A stretch of 64,000 nt of DNA from Klebsiella oxytoca (GTDB taxonomy: Bacteria > Pseudomonadota > Gammaproteobacteria > Enterobacterales > Enterobacteriaceae): the NCBI RefSeq assembly GCF_009707385.1, contig NZ_CP046115.1:4092001-4156000 (forward strand), written 5' to 3'. Positions 54,916-63,088 of this stretch are shown piece by piece (the first letter of the stretch is position 1; the number at the start of each line of letters is the position of its first letter). The notes under the pieces are model-generated. The model did no database searches. It was not told the origin of the DNA and saw nothing but the letters and a program-made list of their open reading frames with translations. The position numbers and the translations under genes are program-made.

Positions 54916-55827
54916 TTAAGTCGTTGGATATATCTGCGCTGGAAGACGCGCCAACAGCTCATCTATTGCTACACGAATCTTCTGCGGGATCCATGGCGCC
55001 TCCGGCCAGACGGCGCTGATTGCGAAATTAACCCTCGCGCTATCCGGCAAGACGGGCATCAATAGTCCCTGAGCAATCTCTTGCGCCACCAGCCAATCAG
55101 GGATCCAGGCAATCCCCATATCGCTCATCGCCGCAGCGGCAATGGCGGCAAAATCATCCATCGCCAGCTGCGGCTGCGGTCGCACCAACATGAGGCCGGT
55201 TTGCGGCTCGTTGAGCTGCCATCTTTGAACCTGACCGCCGCGCAAATAGCCGATAGTTCGATGCTCAGTCAGCTCTCCAACGGTTTGCGGGGCGGGATGC
55301 GTTTGCAGATAACGGGGCGACGCGCAGAGTACCATTCCATGCTCGCCCAGATGACGAGCCTTAAGGAAGCTCGAATCAGCTAAAGTACCGATGCGAACCG
55401 CCAGATCGAACCCCTCTTCAAATAAGTTAACCTGGCGATCGTTAAACGATAGCTCCAGCGTTAGCTGCGGATAACGCTGGCCCAAAGTAAACAGGATTGG
55501 CGCCACGCAGCGCTGGCCAAAAAGAACCGGCAGACTGACCCGCAGCCGTCCTTTAACCTCAGTTTTTCCCCGATGAATTTCATCTTCCGCTTCACGAATA
55601 CCGTCCAGCGCCTGTCGGCACTGCTGATAGAACAGCGCTCCCTCTTCGGTCAACGTCTGTTTACGCGTCGTTCGTTGAAACAGCGCAACGCCCAGCCGCT
55701 CCTCCAGCCGCCCGATGGTTTTGCCCACCGCTGAACGGGTGACGTGCAGCGTTTGCGCCGCTTTCGCGAAATTACCGCTCTCAACGACGGTGACAAACAC
55801 CGGGATACCGCTCAGGTCATGGTTCAT
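54916..55827 (-). CDS. LysR-family regulator divergent from azoreductase
   Basis: A 303-residue LysR regulator with the N-terminal helix-turn-helix (NFAKAAQTLHVTRSAVGKTIGRLEERLG) and a C-terminal effector domain. It is divergent from the azoreductase-like gene with about 100 bases between them, so it is the natural regulator of that gene. Group resembles the PA0477/YafC-type LysR regulators of quinone or electrophile response. Confidence 0.88.
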   Translation of the reverse strand: MNHDLSGIPVFVTVVESGNFAKAAQTLHVTRSAVGKTIGRLEERLGVALFQRTTRKQTLTEEGALFYQQCRQALDGIREAEDEIHRGKTEVKGRLRVSLPVLFGQRCVAPILFTLGQRYPQLTLELSFNDRQVNLFEEGFDLAVRIGTLADSSFLKARHLGEHGMVLCASPRYLQTHPAPQTVGELTEHRTIGYLRGGQVQRWQLNEPQTGLMLVRPQPQLAMDDFAAIAAAAMSDMGIAWIPDWLVAQEIAQGLLMPVLPDSARVNFAISAVWPEAPWIPQKIRVAIDELLARLPAQIYPTT

Positions 55828-55931
55828 AAAATTGGTTCCATAAAGGCTACAATCCAGGAAAATAATGTCACTACTGGAGAAAAATAGACAGTGCTAATCT
55901 GTGCCAAACGAAGTTACCTGAGGCGCTATTT

Positions 55932-56537
55932 ATGAGTCAGATATTAGTATTGAAATCCAGTATTAACGGCCCGGCATCGCTAACGAACCAACTCATTGAC
56001 GAGTATATTTTATCGCGTCGGGAAACCGGTCATCAGGACACCCTTGTTGAACATGACCTGACAAAGATGGCGCTGCCAACGCTGAGCGGCGAGCTTTTTG
56101 CCGCCCTGCGCGGCGCCACTGCTGCCTGCCAACAAACGCAGCGCTATGTCGCCTTATCCGATACCTTAATCGAAGAGTTAAAAGCCTGCGATCTGCTGGT
56201 CCTTGGCGCACCGATGTACAATCTTAATGTTCCGACAGACCTGAAAAAATGGTTTGATTTAGTGGCCCGCGCCCAGAAAACGTTTCGCTATACCGAAACC
56301 TGGCCTCAGGGGCTAGTCGAAGGCGTCCGCGCGGTGGTGATGAGTTCACGCGGCGGCATACACGAGGGACAAGCTACCGACGCCGTGACGCCATATCTCC
56401 GATCGGTCCTTGGCCTGATGGGCATCAGCGATGTCGAGTTTATCTACGCCGAGGGGCTGGATATTAAGCCGCACGGCCGCGATAAAGGAATTGCCCTTGC
56501 CAGACGCGGCATCGTGGATGCGGCAGTACGGAGCTGA
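55932..56537 (+). CDS. FMN-dependent NADH azoreductase (AzoR-like)
   Basis: A 201-residue flavodoxin-fold quinone reductase/azoreductase. It shows the FMN-binding start ILVLKSSINGPASLTNQLID and the region LVLGAPMYNLNVPTDLKKWFDLVARAQKTF with the YTETWPQGL loop. Such enzymes reduce quinones and azo dyes by two electrons using NADH and protect against electrophiles. It is probably controlled by the divergent LysR regulator. It may be a paralogue of chromosomal azoR. Confidence 0.9.
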   Translation: MSQILVLKSSINGPASLTNQLIDEYILSRRETGHQDTLVEHDLTKMALPTLSGELFAALRGATAACQQTQRYVALSDTLIEELKACDLLVLGAPMYNLNVPTDLKKWFDLVARAQKTFRYTETWPQGLVEGVRAVVMSSRGGIHEGQATDAVTPYLRSVLGLMGISDVEFIYAEGLDIKPHGRDKGIALARRGIVDAAVRS

Positions 56538-56574
56538 CGGCTGCGTTATCGAGAGATCTGGCGTAATCTTGTTT

Positions 56575-56616
56575 TTTATTTTAGAATTTACTAAATTTAG
56601 AAAAGACTAAAATAAA
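56575..56616. promoter_or_regulatory. Nested palindromes at the ygaV start
   Basis: TTTATTTTAG at 56575-56584 is exactly inverted at 56607-56616, and CTAAATTTAG at 56591-56600 is itself palindromic. The right arm ends on the A of the ygaV start codon. YgaV autoregulates ygaVP in E. coli, so this is its likely operator. Confidence 0.7.
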
Positions 56617-56915
56617 TGAATACGCCAGAACAGCTACAGTCCAGCGCCGGTGAAGCCGCCGCGCTATTGAAAGCCATGAGCCATCCCAGCAGGTTATTGA
56701 TCTTGTGCATGCTGTGCGATACGCCAGGCACCAGCGCTGGTGAACTGGCGCGGATCACCGGGCTGAGTCCCTCCGCTACCTCCCAGCATCTGACGCGAAT
56801 GCGCGATGAGGGGCTCATCGGCTGCGAACGTCAGGCGCAGCGAATCCATTATTTCATCACCCAACCAGCGGTTCAGCAAATCGTGAGCACGCTGAAGTCG
56901 ATCTTTTGTCCTTAA
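56616..56915 (+). CDS. ygaV: ArsR-family regulator YgaV
   Basis: A 99-residue winged-helix regulator of the ArsR family. Visible is SHPSRLLILCMLCDTPGTSAGELARITGLSPSATSQHLTRM. In E. coli YgaV (tributyltin- and sulfide-responsive) represses ygaVP. The two cysteines (CMLC) near residue 30 fit a persulfide or metal-sensing role, but this is inferred. No clear ribosome site precedes the ATG. It lies 9 bases before ygaP. Confidence 0.93.
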   Translation: MNTPEQLQSSAGEAAALLKAMSHPSRLLILCMLCDTPGTSAGELARITGLSPSATSQHLTRMRDEGLIGCERQAQRIHYFITQPAVQQIVSTLKSIFCP

Positions 56916-56924
56916 GGAGCGTTT

Positions 56925-57446
56925 ATGACTATCGCCACGCTTTCTCCTGCGGAAACCCAGGCACTCATCGAACGGGGCGCCCGGCTGATCGATATCCGCG
57001 ACGCCGATGAGTACGCCCGCGAACATATCCCCGGAGCGGAACTGGTGCCGCTGGAGACGCTAAATAACGCCGCCGCGCTACACGCCCGCCCTGAGGAGAC
57101 CATTGTGTTTCACTGTCAGGCTGGCTCGCGTACCCAGAATAACGCCATCCGCCTGGCGAACGCCGCTGCACCGGCCCAGGCAAAGCTGCTGGCCGGAGGT
57201 ATTCAGGCGTGGAAAGCGGCGGGTCTGCCGGTAAAAGAGGATAAATCTCAGCCGCTACCGCTCATGCGTCAGGTACAAATCGCCGCGGGCATTCTGATTT
57301 TGCTCGGTGTGGCTTTAGGTTACGCTTTTAGCAGCGGATTTTTCCTGCTGAGCGCGTTTGTCGGCGCCGGTTTAACCTTCGCCGGCGTCACCGGCTTTTG
57401 CGGTATGGCGCGCCTTTTAGCGCTGATGCCGTGGAATCGTCGCTAA
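56925..57446 (+). CDS. ygaP: Membrane rhodanese YgaP
   Basis: A 173-residue protein with an N-terminal rhodanese (sulfurtransferase) domain and two C-terminal membrane segments. The catalytic Cys64 lies in VFHCQAGSR. The membrane part, about 115-165, has [15 protein letters not shown] and [23 protein letters not shown]. YgaP transfers sulfur from thiosulfate or persulfide at the inner membrane. It follows ygaV with AAGGAG as ribosome site, forming a two-gene operon. Confidence 0.94.
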   Translation: MTIATLSPAETQALIERGARLIDIRDADEYAREHIPGAELVPLETLNNAAALHARPEETIVFHCQAGSRTQNNAIRLANAAAPAQAKLLAGGIQAWKAAGLPVKEDKSQPLPLMRQVQIAAGILILLGVALGYAFSSGFFLLSAFVGAGLTFAGVTGFCGMARLLALMPWNRR

Positions 57447-57538
57447 CCGCTACTTCTTTTGGTCAGCTGTTTACAATGCTTTTGCTAAGCTATGGTTATT
57501 ATCAGCGATAAGTTTTTTCAGCCCATAGGAGAAGAAGT

Positions 57539-57718
57539 ATGTTTTCAGTCGGTGACCTGGTACAACCGCTTGCAGGCGGGCCAAAACTCAAAGTCGTTGA
57601 AGTCCAGGACGGCCACATTATCGCCGTTCAGGCGAGTAACGAGCAGGGTGAGAAATATACGCTGAAGCCAGAGGAAGTGACGGCCTATAAAGAAGAGGGT
57701 GATTTCGGCGTGTGCTGA
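57539..57718 (+). CDS. YodC-like small protein (DUF2158)
   Basis: A 59-residue protein with a good ribosome site (AGGAGAAG) before ATG 57539. The start MFSVGDLVQPLAGGPKLKVV is typical of YodC/DUF2158 proteins, a small SH3-like beta fold. Function is unknown. It is convergent with stpA across a shared terminator. Confidence 0.8.
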   Translation: MFSVGDLVQPLAGGPKLKVVEVQDGHIIAVQASNEQGEKYTLKPEEVTAYKEEGDFGVC

Positions 57719-57729
57719 TTAGGCCGAGA

Positions 57730-57759
57730 AAAAAACGGTGGGCTTGCCCACCGTTTTTA
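57730..57759. terminator. Bidirectional terminator between the YodC-like gene and stpA
   Basis: A 9-bp stem ACGGTGGGC/GCCCACCGT with A- and T-tracts on both sides, suited to terminate from either strand. Confidence 0.88.
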
Positions 57760-57761
57760 TA

Positions 57762-58163
57762 TTAGATCAAAAAGCTCTCAAGGGATTTCCCCTCGGCGAC
57801 CGCTTTAGCTAGCGGCTTCGGCATACGTCCCTGTCCGGTCCATGTTTTTTCTTCACCGGTATAATCGATAAAACGATATTTAGCCGGACGCGGCTGGCGC
57901 TTTTTACCGCCTTTAGGGGTGGAAGCAGTTTGACCGACTAATTGCTCAGGCGTAATACCGTCAGCCATCATTAATTCCAGCCAGGTGTTTATTTTTTCCT
58001 GATATTCCGCCCGCTGTGCCTGAGCCGCCTGCTCTTCAGCACGTTTTTCTTCAGTGACGGTCCTTAGCTTTGCCAGCATATCTTCAAGCACGTCAATGGA
58101 GAATTCACGGGACATTGCGCGGAGTGAACGGATATTATTAAGTTTATCTAATAGTAATGACAT
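57762..58163 (-). CDS. stpA: H-NS-like nucleoid protein StpA
   Basis: A 133-residue H-NS paralogue. The N-terminal half is the oligomerisation domain (MSLLLDKLNNIRSLRAMSREF), and the C-terminal DNA-binding domain has KKRQPRPAKYRFIDYTGEEKTWTGQGRMPKP. StpA binds AT-rich DNA, silences genes and has RNA chaperone activity. It precedes alaE, as in E. coli, which distinguishes it from hns. I chose ATG 58163 where the conserved domain begins; a longer frame from 58199 is unlikely. Confidence 0.93.
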   Translation of the reverse strand: MSLLLDKLNNIRSLRAMSREFSIDVLEDMLAKLRTVTEEKRAEEQAAQAQRAEYQEKINTWLELMMADGITPEQLVGQTASTPKGGKKRQPRPAKYRFIDYTGEEKTWTGQGRMPKPLAKAVAEGKSLESFLI

Positions 58164-58867
58164 ATAATTCAAAAAATTCCCAAATAGCAAATGAAACAAA
58201 TGTTACGGCGCTAGTTTAATGGATACGATTATTTATTTCCAGTCTTTAAGCACTCCCGAATATATCAAAAAAAAGATTCATAAAACATACAACTAATAAA
58301 TCAATAAACACAACATTATCAGAAATGAATAAGCTCGTGCAGACCGAAAAATATTAATAACGCCCCTGTCGTCAGTTATTGCCTGTATGCTCAGCAGGTT
58401 ATCAGCACCTCCCGGTCAGAAAACCAAAACACGGCATATAAAGGCACGGAATAATAATGCGCTCAATATGAATAGCCACCCGGAGATAGAAATAGCATAT
58501 TGCACTGCATTTAAGCCATTTAATGCACAAAAAACTCCAAAAGTGACATCAGTCACATCAATACGCGATTCTGTAATGAAATCACGCTAGCATCGGCCGA
58601 AATGCGGCCGATTCCTGGAACAGGAATAAAAACATCTATTTGATATATAAAGAAAAAATCAGCAAAGAGAACAAAAGTAGCGCAACGAACAAAAAATAGA
58701 CTATTGCAGAGTATTTTATCGACCAAAAGCCATTAAATAAAAATTTATAGCTAGTTGATAGTTTTAATGCAGAGATATAATCTACGCACATCAAAACAGC
58801 CCCCCAAAAACGCTGATTTAACGCGAATATTTTGGCATTATCGACTTCATTTTCGAGGAGCACACCG
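58164..58867. other. Long AT-rich region between stpA and alaE
   Basis: These 704 bp carry no well-supported gene. A short frame at 58387-58590 has no good support. On the minus strand 58636-58791 could encode a 51-residue hydrophobic peptide starting MCVDYIS, with a G-rich sequence upstream. The region holds the promoters of stpA and alaE and may be bound by H-NS or StpA itself. Confidence 0.5.
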
Positions 58868-59317
58868 ATGTTCTCTGCGCAGTCCCGCTTGCGTCATGCG
58901 GTAGCAGACACCTTTGCGATGGTGGTTTACTGCACCGTTGTGAACATGATGATCGAAATTTTTCTCTCCGGAATGACTTTCCAGCAGTCTTTATCTTCGC
59001 GACTGGTGGCGATCCCGGTGAACATTATTATTGCCGTGCCTTACGGCTTCTATCGCGATTTCGCGATGCGTCAGGCGCGCAAAGTCAGCCTGTCAGGCTG
59101 GATGAAGAATATTGCCGACGTGGTGGCCTATGTTACTTTCCAGTCACCGGTCTACGTCGCGATTCTGCTGGTCGTCGGCGCCGACTGGCATCAGATCGCC
59201 GCGGCGGTGAGTTCAAATATCGTCATATCGATGATGATGGGTGCAGCGTACGGCTATTTCCTCGACTACTGTCGCCGCCTTTTCCGCGTCAGCCCCTATC
59301 AGCAGGCCAAAGCCTGA
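58868..59317 (+). CDS. alaE: L-alanine exporter AlaE
   Basis: A 149-residue inner membrane exporter of L-alanine, the same length as E. coli AlaE (YgaW). It has four hydrophobic segments and the conserved [22 protein letters not shown] start and [25 protein letters not shown] chose ATG 58868 behind GAGGAG; an upstream in-frame start would add twelve residues. It sits between stpA and ygaC as in E. coli. Confidence 0.95.
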   Translation: MFSAQSRLRHAVADTFAMVVYCTVVNMMIEIFLSGMTFQQSLSSRLVAIPVNIIIAVPYGFYRDFAMRQARKVSLSGWMKNIADVVAYVTFQSPVYVAILLVVGADWHQIAAAVSSNIVISMMMGAAYGYFLDYCRRLFRVSPYQQAKA

Positions 59318-59325
59318 GTTGATGC

Positions 59326-59358
59326 AAAAAAGCGACTGGTTCCGCCAGCCGCTTTTTG
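59326..59358. terminator. Terminator between alaE and ygaC
   Basis: AAAAAGCG-CTGG pairs with CCAG-CGCTTTTT around TTCCG with one mismatch. It serves the convergent alaE and ygaC. Confidence 0.85.
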
Positions 59359-59709
59359 TCAGCTATATTGCGTTTCGCCAAATAAGCCACTCAGAAAACG
59401 CTCAAGCGCCATGCGCGAACTGAACCCGTGTGGAATACCATAATGCTGCTGAGCATCGCCCGCTAAATACAGCGGAAACTGCTCGTAATGATCGCAGGTT
59501 TTGATATCCGACGCGGGCTCCGCAAGCGTGGTGCTACGCTCTTTTAAAGCCGGATGAATAATTAACGCGGTACGCCCCATACGAGCTTCACGGTTCACAT
59601 ATACATAATTATCGCCACGGCGATAGCCATACGCTTTTTGCGTAACAACATCCATGGTGAAGCCGGCTTTTTCAAGAACTCGCGCCACCTCATCGGGTCT
59701 TAAATACAT
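59359..59709 (-). CDS. ygaC: YgaC family protein (DUF2002)
   Basis: A 116-residue protein of the DUF2002 family, with [22 protein letters not shown] at its start. It sits between alaE and ygaM as in E. coli, where ygaC is Fur-regulated. It is cytosolic and its function is unknown. Confidence 0.92.
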   Translation of the reverse strand: MYLRPDEVARVLEKAGFTMDVVTQKAYGYRRGDNYVYVNREARMGRTALIIHPALKERSTTLAEPASDIKTCDHYEQFPLYLAGDAQQHYGIPHGFSSRMALERFLSGLFGETQYS

Positions 59710-59977
59710 ACTAATTCCTCATTATCTTTTACCGCACGTTAACCTTACCTTATTCATTAAAGACAACGCTTTCGGAATATTCCATAAAGGGCTATTTACA
59801 GCATAATGCAAAATCCTGTCCTACACTTATAGACTGAATAATTCGAATTGCAGGACAAGGCACTTGTGCTTTGAACAGCACTGGCGCAGGCCCACAGGGG
59901 CCCGGGTAATACGGCCAGGGCGCGTGCAACTTGAAGTATGACGGGTATAAACCCAATGGAATAAAAGGGAGAAACTA

Positions 59978-60304
59978 ATGGCCAATCGAGCAAACCGCAA
60001 CAACGTAGAAGACAGCGCTGAAGATATCCATAATGAAGTCAGCCAATTAGCGGATACGCTGGAAGAGGTGCTGAAATCATGGGGCAGCGATGCAAAAGAC
60101 GAAGCGGAAGCGGCGCGTAAAAAAGCGCAAACGCTGTTGAAAGAGACCCGCGCCCGTCTTAACGGCAATAATCGCGTTCAGCAGGCCGCATGTGACGCTA
60201 TGGGCTGCGCCGACAGCTATGTGCGCGATAAACCGTGGCAGAGCGTTGGCGCTGCAGCAGCCGTTGGGGTATTTATTGGCGTATTATTGAATTTACGTCG
60301 ATAA
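59978..60304 (+). CDS. ygaM: YgaM family membrane-anchored protein (DUF883)
   Basis: A 108-residue DUF883 protein related to ElaB and YqjD. It has a charged helical N-terminal part and a C-terminal membrane segment, SVGAAAAVGVFIGVLLNLRR, ending in arginines. Its relatives bind ribosomes at the inner membrane in stationary phase; the same role is inferred here. It is in the conserved place before nrdHIEF. Confidence 0.92.
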   Translation: MANRANRNNVEDSAEDIHNEVSQLADTLEEVLKSWGSDAKDEAEAARKKAQTLLKETRARLNGNNRVQQAACDAMGCADSYVRDKPWQSVGAAAAVGVFIGVLLNLRR

Positions 60305-60341
60305 TATCTCTGTCAGACCAATGAAGATAACAAATACGCGT

Positions 60342-61733
60342 CTACCCCTGCACGCTCCGGTATGCAGGGGTTTTTCTTTGCTGGTCGTGCAGCGCCGCAT
60401 AAAGCTTACGCACGGCATCATTTGCCATTTCTGCTGACGTCAAATTAGTAAAACTCATTAGCACCCCTCCCTGGCCGCGGCTATCCATTCGCCAGTCGCT
60501 CAGCGCCTGCACGGCCAGACCAGCCTGCCTGCCGCGCAGCGCCAGCTGACGATCGTCTCCGTCAACCCTGACCACCATCTGGATCCCGCCCGCTTGCGGT
60601 ACAACCTTAAATCCCTGTTCTCGCAGCGCCGATTCAAGCCACAGACGGCGCTGAGCATAGCTGGTGCGCATTTTCTTCAGGTGACGCCAGAAATGACCTT
60701 CGCGCATAAAATCCGCCAGCGTCTGCTGCCACAGCGTCGGTACGCTACAGCTCATCAGCGCCGCCCCGGCGCGAAATGGCGCCACCAGCGGTTCCGGTAC
60801 GACCAGCCAGGCCGCGCGTAACGCCGGAAAGAGAGACTTACTGAACGCTCCGGCATAGATAACTCGCTGCGGGGCATCAAGGCTCTTTAACGGCGGTAGC
60901 GGCTTTCCGCGATAGCGGAATTCGCTGTCGTAATCATCTTCGATAATCCAGCTATCGTTTTCCGCCGCCCATAGCAGCAGCTGCCTGCGCCTGGCTAATG
61001 ACAGGGCTACCCCGAGCGGGCTCTGATGAGCGGGCGTCAGTAATGCAAAATGGGCGTCCGGATAATGCTGCTGCGCCCAGCTGATATCCATCCCGTCGTC
61101 GTCGACCGGAACGGGATTTATCACCACGCCCTCACCGTTCACCACCGGCCGGATCAACGGAAACCCCGGATCTTCCATCCACATTTGCTGTCCAGGCTGC
61201 GCAAGGGTCCGCAGAATCAGGCGCATCGACGCGGCGTAGCTACCGGTGATCAAGACCTGTTCAGGCCGGCATTCAATGCTGCGCGACAGGCGCAAATAAT
61301 CAACGATCGCCCGACGAAGTATCCGTTCTCCACAGGGATCGCCGGGGGCCAGATCAAAACGCGTTTGTGTCCGTAGCCGCCGTCCCATCACCCTCGCCCA
61401 CAGCCCTCGCGGGAACAGATCCAGGGCTGGAAGCCCCAGTTGAAACGGCAGCGGCGCTGTCGGTTCATCTCCCGCGATGGGCTGTACTGGCGCGCTTTGC
61501 TGCGGACTAAGACGATCGCTAACAAAAGTCCCCGCCTGCCCGCGCCGTTCCACCCAGCCCTGCGCCACCAGCTCCCCCCAGGCGTTCTCAATCGTCGCGC
61601 GCGAGACGCCAAGTTCCTGCGCATAGACTCGGCTCGCAGGCAACCTGCTCCCCGGAGCCAGTTCGCCGTTCTCAATAGCCAGCTTGAGCTGGCGGGCAAT
61701 ACGCTGGTAGTGCGGAAGTTTTTTGGCATCCAT
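60342..61733 (-). CDS. MocR-type GntR/aminotransferase regulator
   Basis: A 463-residue MocR/PdxR-type regulator. The N-terminal GntR winged helix (YAQELGVSRATIENAWGELVAQGWV) is joined to a fold-type I aminotransferase domain. The PLP lysine is in GAFSKSLFPALR. Such proteins use PLP or an amino compound as effector. It is divergent from the carboxymuconolactone decarboxylase gene with 87 bases between them and is likely to control it. Confidence 0.9.
   Translation of the reverse strand: MDAKKLPHYQRIARQLKLAIENGELAPGSRLPASRVYAQELGVSRATIENAWGELVAQGWVERRGQAGTFVSDRLSPQQSAPVQPIAGDEPTAPLPFQLGLPALDLFPRGLWARVMGRRLRTQTRFDLAPGDPCGERILRRAIVDYLRLSRSIECRPEQVLITGSYAASMRLILRTLAQPGQQMWMEDPGFPLIRPVVNGEGVVINPVPVDDDGMDISWAQQHYPDAHFALLTPAHQSPLGVALSLARRRQLLLWAAENDSWIIEDDYDSEFRYRGKPLPPLKSLDAPQRVIYAGAFSKSLFPALRAAWLVVPEPLVAPFRAGAALMSCSVPTLWQQTLADFMREGHFWRHLKKMRTSYAQRRLWLESALREQGFKVVPQAGGIQMVVRVDGDDRQLALRGRQAGLAVQALSDWRMDSRGQGGVLMSFTNLTSAEMANDAVRKLYAALHDQQRKTPAYRSVQG
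60344..60375. terminator. Terminator between ygaM and the MocR gene
   Basis: A 9-bp stem ACCCCTGCA/TGCAGGGGT followed by T5 on the plus strand. It overlaps the 3' end of the convergent MocR gene. Confidence 0.85.
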
Positions 61734-61820
61734 TATGGTCTGCTTTTTTCATCACAATATGGCTATCTTATGCAGTCCATTATAGTGCTATTTTCCTCGC
61801 GTCTTAATGAGGAGAGTAAA

Positions 61821-62252
61821 ATGAGCACATTACGTCAGCCGTATAATGAACTGAGTCCGGAAGTCTATAACGCCCTGGTTCAGGCCAAAATTGCGCTGGA
61901 AAAAAGCGAGCTGGACGGCGCGCTGATAGAACTGGTTTATTTGCGGGTGTCGCAAATCAACGGTTGCGCCTTCTGCCTGGAGATGCACAGCAAAGCCCTG
62001 CGTAAATCCGGCGTCGCGCAAAACAAGCTGGACGCACTGGCAGGCTGGCGGGTTAGCGCTCATTTCAGCGAAGCCGAGCGCGCGGCGCTGGCGTGGGCCG
62101 AATCGGTTACCCACATCGCCGAAAGCCATGCGCAAGACGACGTTTATCTGCCCCTGCTGGAGCATTTTAGCGCCCGCCAGATAAGCGATCTGACGTTCGC
62201 CATCAGCCTGATGAACGCTTTTAACCGCCTGGCGGTCAGCATGCGCCTGTAA
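61821..62252 (+). CDS. Carboxymuconolactone decarboxylase / AhpD-like protein
   Basis: A 143-residue protein of the carboxymuconolactone decarboxylase family. The motif SQINGCAFCLEMHSKALRKSG gives the CxxC and downstream histidine of AhpD-like peroxidase proteins, so a redox role is more likely than decarboxylation. I chose ATG 61821 (MSTLRQPYNEL) behind GAGGAGAG; a longer frame from 61440 overlaps the divergent regulator and is not real. It is paired with the MocR gene. Confidence 0.92.
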   Translation: MSTLRQPYNELSPEVYNALVQAKIALEKSELDGALIELVYLRVSQINGCAFCLEMHSKALRKSGVAQNKLDALAGWRVSAHFSEAERAALAWAESVTHIAESHAQDDVYLPLLEHFSARQISDLTFAISLMNAFNRLAVSMRL

Positions 62253-62267
62253 TTTCAAGCCAGCAGA

Positions 62268-62305
62268 TAGCGCCCCCCTGCGGTTCCTTTCGCGGGGGCT
62301 AATCT
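62268..62305 (+). terminator. Hairpin after the decarboxylase-family gene
   Basis: GCCCCC and GGGGGC pair around a 15-base loop, followed by TAATCTTT. It is an imperfect terminator separating this gene from nrdH. Confidence 0.45.
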
Positions 62306-62313
62306 TTACAAAA

Positions 62314-62361
62314 ACCATATATATTGAGTTGTTGAACTTTTAAATAACTACATCTAGTATT
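62314..62361. promoter_or_regulatory. Two NrdR boxes upstream of nrdHIE
   Basis: ACCATATATATTGAG (62314-62328) and ACTACATCTAGTATT (62347-62361) resemble NrdR boxes. Their 33-base centre spacing, three helical turns, is standard for NrdR. NrdR represses ribonucleotide reductase genes according to the ATP/dATP level. Confidence 0.75.
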
Positions 62362-62435
62362 TCCTGCAACGATAGCCCATAGCGCGCGACGCCAATTTTT
62401 GCGTCGTGCTGCCATCTTAAATGGAAATACGAATC

Positions 62436-62681
62436 ATGCGCATTACTATTTACACTAAAAATGACTGCGTGCAATGCCATGCCACGAAACAGGCCATGGA
62501 AACCCGCGGGTTTGAATTCGACATGGTCAATATTGACCTCCATCCTGAAGCCGTCGATATGCTGCGCGAGCAGGGCTTTCGCCAGCTGCCAGTGGTAATT
62601 GCCGGAGAAATCCGCTGGTCCGGCTTTCGTCCCGACATGATCAATCGACTGCGCCCGACGGCATCAGCGGCCAGCTTATGA
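62436..62681 (+). CDS. nrdH: Glutaredoxin-like NrdH
   Basis: An 81-residue redoxin that reduces the NrdEF ribonucleotide reductase. The active-site CVQC is at residues 11-14, and [22 protein letters not shown] is conserved. I chose ATG 62436 to give the family length; an upstream in-frame ATG at 62421 adds five residues. The stop overlaps nrdI as ATGA. Confidence 0.96.
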   Translation: MRITIYTKNDCVQCHATKQAMETRGFEFDMVNIDLHPEAVDMLREQGFRQLPVVIAGEIRWSGFRPDMINRLRPTASAASL

Positions 62682-63088
62682 GCCTGATCGTCTACTTCTC
62701 CAGCAGCTCCGAAAATACGCACCGGTTCGTCCAGCGCCTGGGGCTGCCTGCGGTGCGCATACCGCTTAACGAACGCGAGCGCATTCAGGTAGACGAACCC
62801 TACATTCTTATCGTCCCCAGCTATGGCGGCGGCGGCACGGCGGGCGCAGTCCCCCGCCAGGCGATCCGTTTTCTCAACGATCCGCATAACCGTCAGAACA
62901 TTTGCGGCGTTATCGCTGCGGGCAACCGCAATTTCGGCGAGGCCTACGGTCGGGCTGGCGACGTCATCAGGCAGAAATGCGGCGTACCGTATCTCTATCG
63001 TTTTGAGCTAATGGGCACCCCGCAAGATGTCGACAACGTGCGTAAAGGAGTAAGCGAATTTTGGCAACGACAACCGCAGAACGTATAA
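62678..63088 (+). CDS. nrdI: NrdI flavodoxin-like protein
   Basis: A 136-residue flavodoxin that supplies the oxidant for the NrdF dimanganese cofactor. The start [20 protein letters not shown] binds FMN, and [23 protein letters not shown] follows. Its 3' end overlaps nrdE by 28 bases, as in E. coli. Confidence 0.96.
   Translation: MSLIVYFSSSSENTHRFVQRLGLPAVRIPLNERERIQVDEPYILIVPSYGGGGTAGAVPRQAIRFLNDPHNRQNICGVIAAGNRNFGEAYGRAGDVIRQKCGVPYLYRFELMGTPQDVDNVRKGVSEFWQRQPQNV

Noticed and set aside
61440..61820. N-terminal extension of the decarboxylase-family protein
   Set aside because: It overlaps the divergent MocR gene; the family start and ribosome site lie at 61821.
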